Below are positions 5,708 to 6,582 of a DNA stretch of 6,582 bases, in pieces. Source of the DNA: Desulfobulbus sp. (lineage in GTDB: Bacteria > Desulfobacterota > Desulfobulbia > Desulfobulbales > Desulfobulbaceae); contig JAUVLX010000200.1 of assembly GCA_030600525.1 (NCBI GenBank), positions 1-6,582 on the forward strand, in the 5' to 3' direction. Both the position numbers and the translations under genes were made by a program. Position 1 is the stretch's first letter. Each line of letters begins with the position of its first letter. Below the pieces are notes generated by a model. It did not search any database, had not been told where the DNA came from, and was given only the letters and a program-made list of their open reading frames with translations.

Positions 5708-5921
5708 ATGAGTAAAGGTGCATACAGTTAAGTAGTTCAATACTGAAAAGGGGTTTGGCTTTATTATTTCAGAGAATGGAAGCCAAGACCTCTTTGCGCA
5801 TCATTCTGAAATTCAAAATGGTGGAGATTTCGCGACACCTGATGTTGGGTAAAAAGTAGATTTTGATTTGCGTGCAACTCTCTGGGCTCTTTTTCCGAGA
5901 AAAGATTTAAAGTTGAAATGA
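5708..5921 (+). pseudogene. Decayed CspA-family cold-shock protein gene
   Basis: The coding sequence is broken but readable. ATG AGT AAA GGT (MSKG, 5708-5719) is followed by four extra bases (5720-5723) that shift the frame. From ACA at 5724 the text is TVK-stop-FNTEKGFGFIISENG, then SQDLFAHHSEIQNGGDFATP, then DVG-stop-KVDFDL. CspA proteins read MSKGTVKWFN, KGFGFI (RNP-1), DVFVHHS (RNP-2) and GQKVEF, so the TAG at 5733-5735 replaces the Trp codon and the TAA at 5850-5852 replaces the Gln codon. After KVDFDL the expected C-terminus is no longer recognisable; the shifted frame runs to TGA at 5919-5921. The intact family binds single-stranded RNA/DNA and acts as an RNA chaperone. Three independent disabling changes make a sequencing error unlikely as the sole cause. 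Confidence 0.9.
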
Positions 5922-6050
5922 ACAGGGCAGTTTTTAACTTTTTTTTCTTTTCGACCTAAGGACTCGCGTTGCAAGCAAAAATATGTGAAGCTGAGAATAC
6001 ATAAAACCTTTACAGCGATCCCTTTTCATCTTTTTGCTCAGAGAGCTGAA

Positions 6051-6482
6051 ATGTATGAAATAGACGCCTTAAGCTTGCAATTGGAAAGATATAGCACACT
6101 TCTTTCCCAACAGGTTGAGATATTATACAATGCGCTAGAAGAACTGCAACGAACCACCCAGCTATTTATGAGTCTGGATACCGCTCCAGATAATAAGATC
6201 GAAGAATGGCTAAAAATGGAGGATTTTGCTGTAGATAAAGACGGTTTTTTCCAAAGCAAACCGTTGTTGACTGCTTTCAGACAAGGCACAGCACCCAAGG
6301 ATTCCGTCAGTATTTCCTGGGGTAAACAACTGAAAGCTGACCCAACTGTGCGACATCGTATATACAGCCATCGCAATATTGGCAGCCATCTCAAGCATAT
6401 TCATAACCGCTTGGGGGATGTAGGCTGGATTTATTACCAAGATGCCGCTAATGGTACTGGTTCCGTTAGGTGCAAACTGTAA
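6051..6482 (+). CDS. C-terminally truncated dCACHE-like sensor fragment
   Basis: The reading frame gives 143 residues from the ATG at 6051, which has AGAGAG five bases upstream; the frame is open upstream to a GTG at 5985 without any ribosome binding site. Residues 1-40 are a heptad-like helical region without a membrane segment. Residues 50-136 resemble the first half of a dCACHE/PAS-like ligand sensor found at the N-terminus of histidine kinases and GGDEF proteins: FRQGTAP at 77-82, a Trp in ISW (90), and the strongly characteristic WIYYQDA at 126-132. The rest of the sensor and any output domain (kinase, GGDEF) are missing: after ANGTG the protein ends in six unrelated residues and a TAA. 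Thus it is probably a gene remnant; whether it is still expressed cannot be told. Confidence 0.65.
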   Translation: MYEIDALSLQLERYSTLLSQQVEILYNALEELQRTTQLFMSLDTAPDNKIEEWLKMEDFAVDKDGFFQSKPLLTAFRQGTAPKDSVSISWGKQLKADPTVRHRIYSHRNIGSHLKHIHNRLGDVGWIYYQDAANGTGSVRCKL

Positions 6483-6582
6483 CTACCCGATTTTCTGAAT
6501 GCAAAACAGGCTTTCCACCTGTATTCCTTGTTTCATTATGCCGAGTGCTACCGCAGGTACCCGGCGAGTCGTGAAGTGGATT
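6483..6582. other. Window-edge segment with hairpin and open frames, unassigned
   Basis: A minus-strand frame without a start in the window ends at 6483-6485 (32 residues, ending VESLFCIQKIG). A plus-strand ATG at 6538 also opens to the edge, and the frame of the sensor fragment stays open after its stop. A compact hairpin, GCCG (6540-6543) with CGGC (6562-6565) enclosing TACC-gca-GGTA (6549-6559), lies here. The segment may be the end of a neighbouring gene or repeat that cut off the sensor gene; too little is visible to decide. Confidence 0.3.

Noticed and set aside
6038..6440. Minus-strand frames opposite the truncated sensor
   Set aside because: The plus strand carries recognisable sensor motifs here; the minus-strand translations resemble nothing.

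Overview
The window reads as accessory bacterial DNA: a few unrelated genes separated by long non-coding stretches full of inverted repeats and decayed gene or mobile-element remnants. The gene families (a dCACHE-HAMP-GGDEF diguanylate cyclase, a second dCACHE-type sensor fragment, a CspA-like pseudogene, a CxxCxxCC protein and a short Lys-rich 'MAKPNYSFEKRQKELAKK' protein) fit a Gram-negative proteobacterium, possibly a sulfate- or metal-reducing Desulfobacterota-type organism. That placement is inferred from resemblance only. I see no rRNA, tRNA or CRISPR array.

Layout. 1-433 holds no convincing gene but has overlapping, mutually exclusive inverted repeats at 69-153. 434-2185 (minus) is a complete membrane-bound diguanylate cyclase. 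2186-3282 is about 1.1 kb without a gene, containing a terminator-like hairpin (2857-2892) and one copy (2968-3125) of a diverged repeat. 3283-4275 (plus) encodes an RDD-family membrane protein, probably started by TTG. 4276-4978 holds a possible terminator, a compact double palindrome (4458-4475), a long inverted repeat (4520-4581) and the second repeat copy (4650-4836). 4979-5320 (plus) encodes a CxxCxxCC metal-binding protein with very AT-rich DNA. 5441-5614 (plus) encodes the short Lys-rich protein. 5708-5921 is a cold-shock protein pseudogene, recognisable only after correcting a frameshift and reading through two stops. 6051-6482 (plus) is a C-terminally truncated dCACHE-like sensor fragment, and the last 100 bases look like a junction to other DNA.

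The genes do not form an operon or a joint pathway: each has its own flanking non-coding DNA, and base composition changes between them. The diguanylate cyclase would make cyclic di-GMP in response to an extracytoplasmic ligand. The other intact genes have no assignable pathway. The main message is genome decay and turnover. The two direct repeats flanking the RDD gene may be group II intron domain I remnants on the minus strand; this rests on motif memory and needs a covariance-model search. I did not find a convincing new defence or other multi-gene system.
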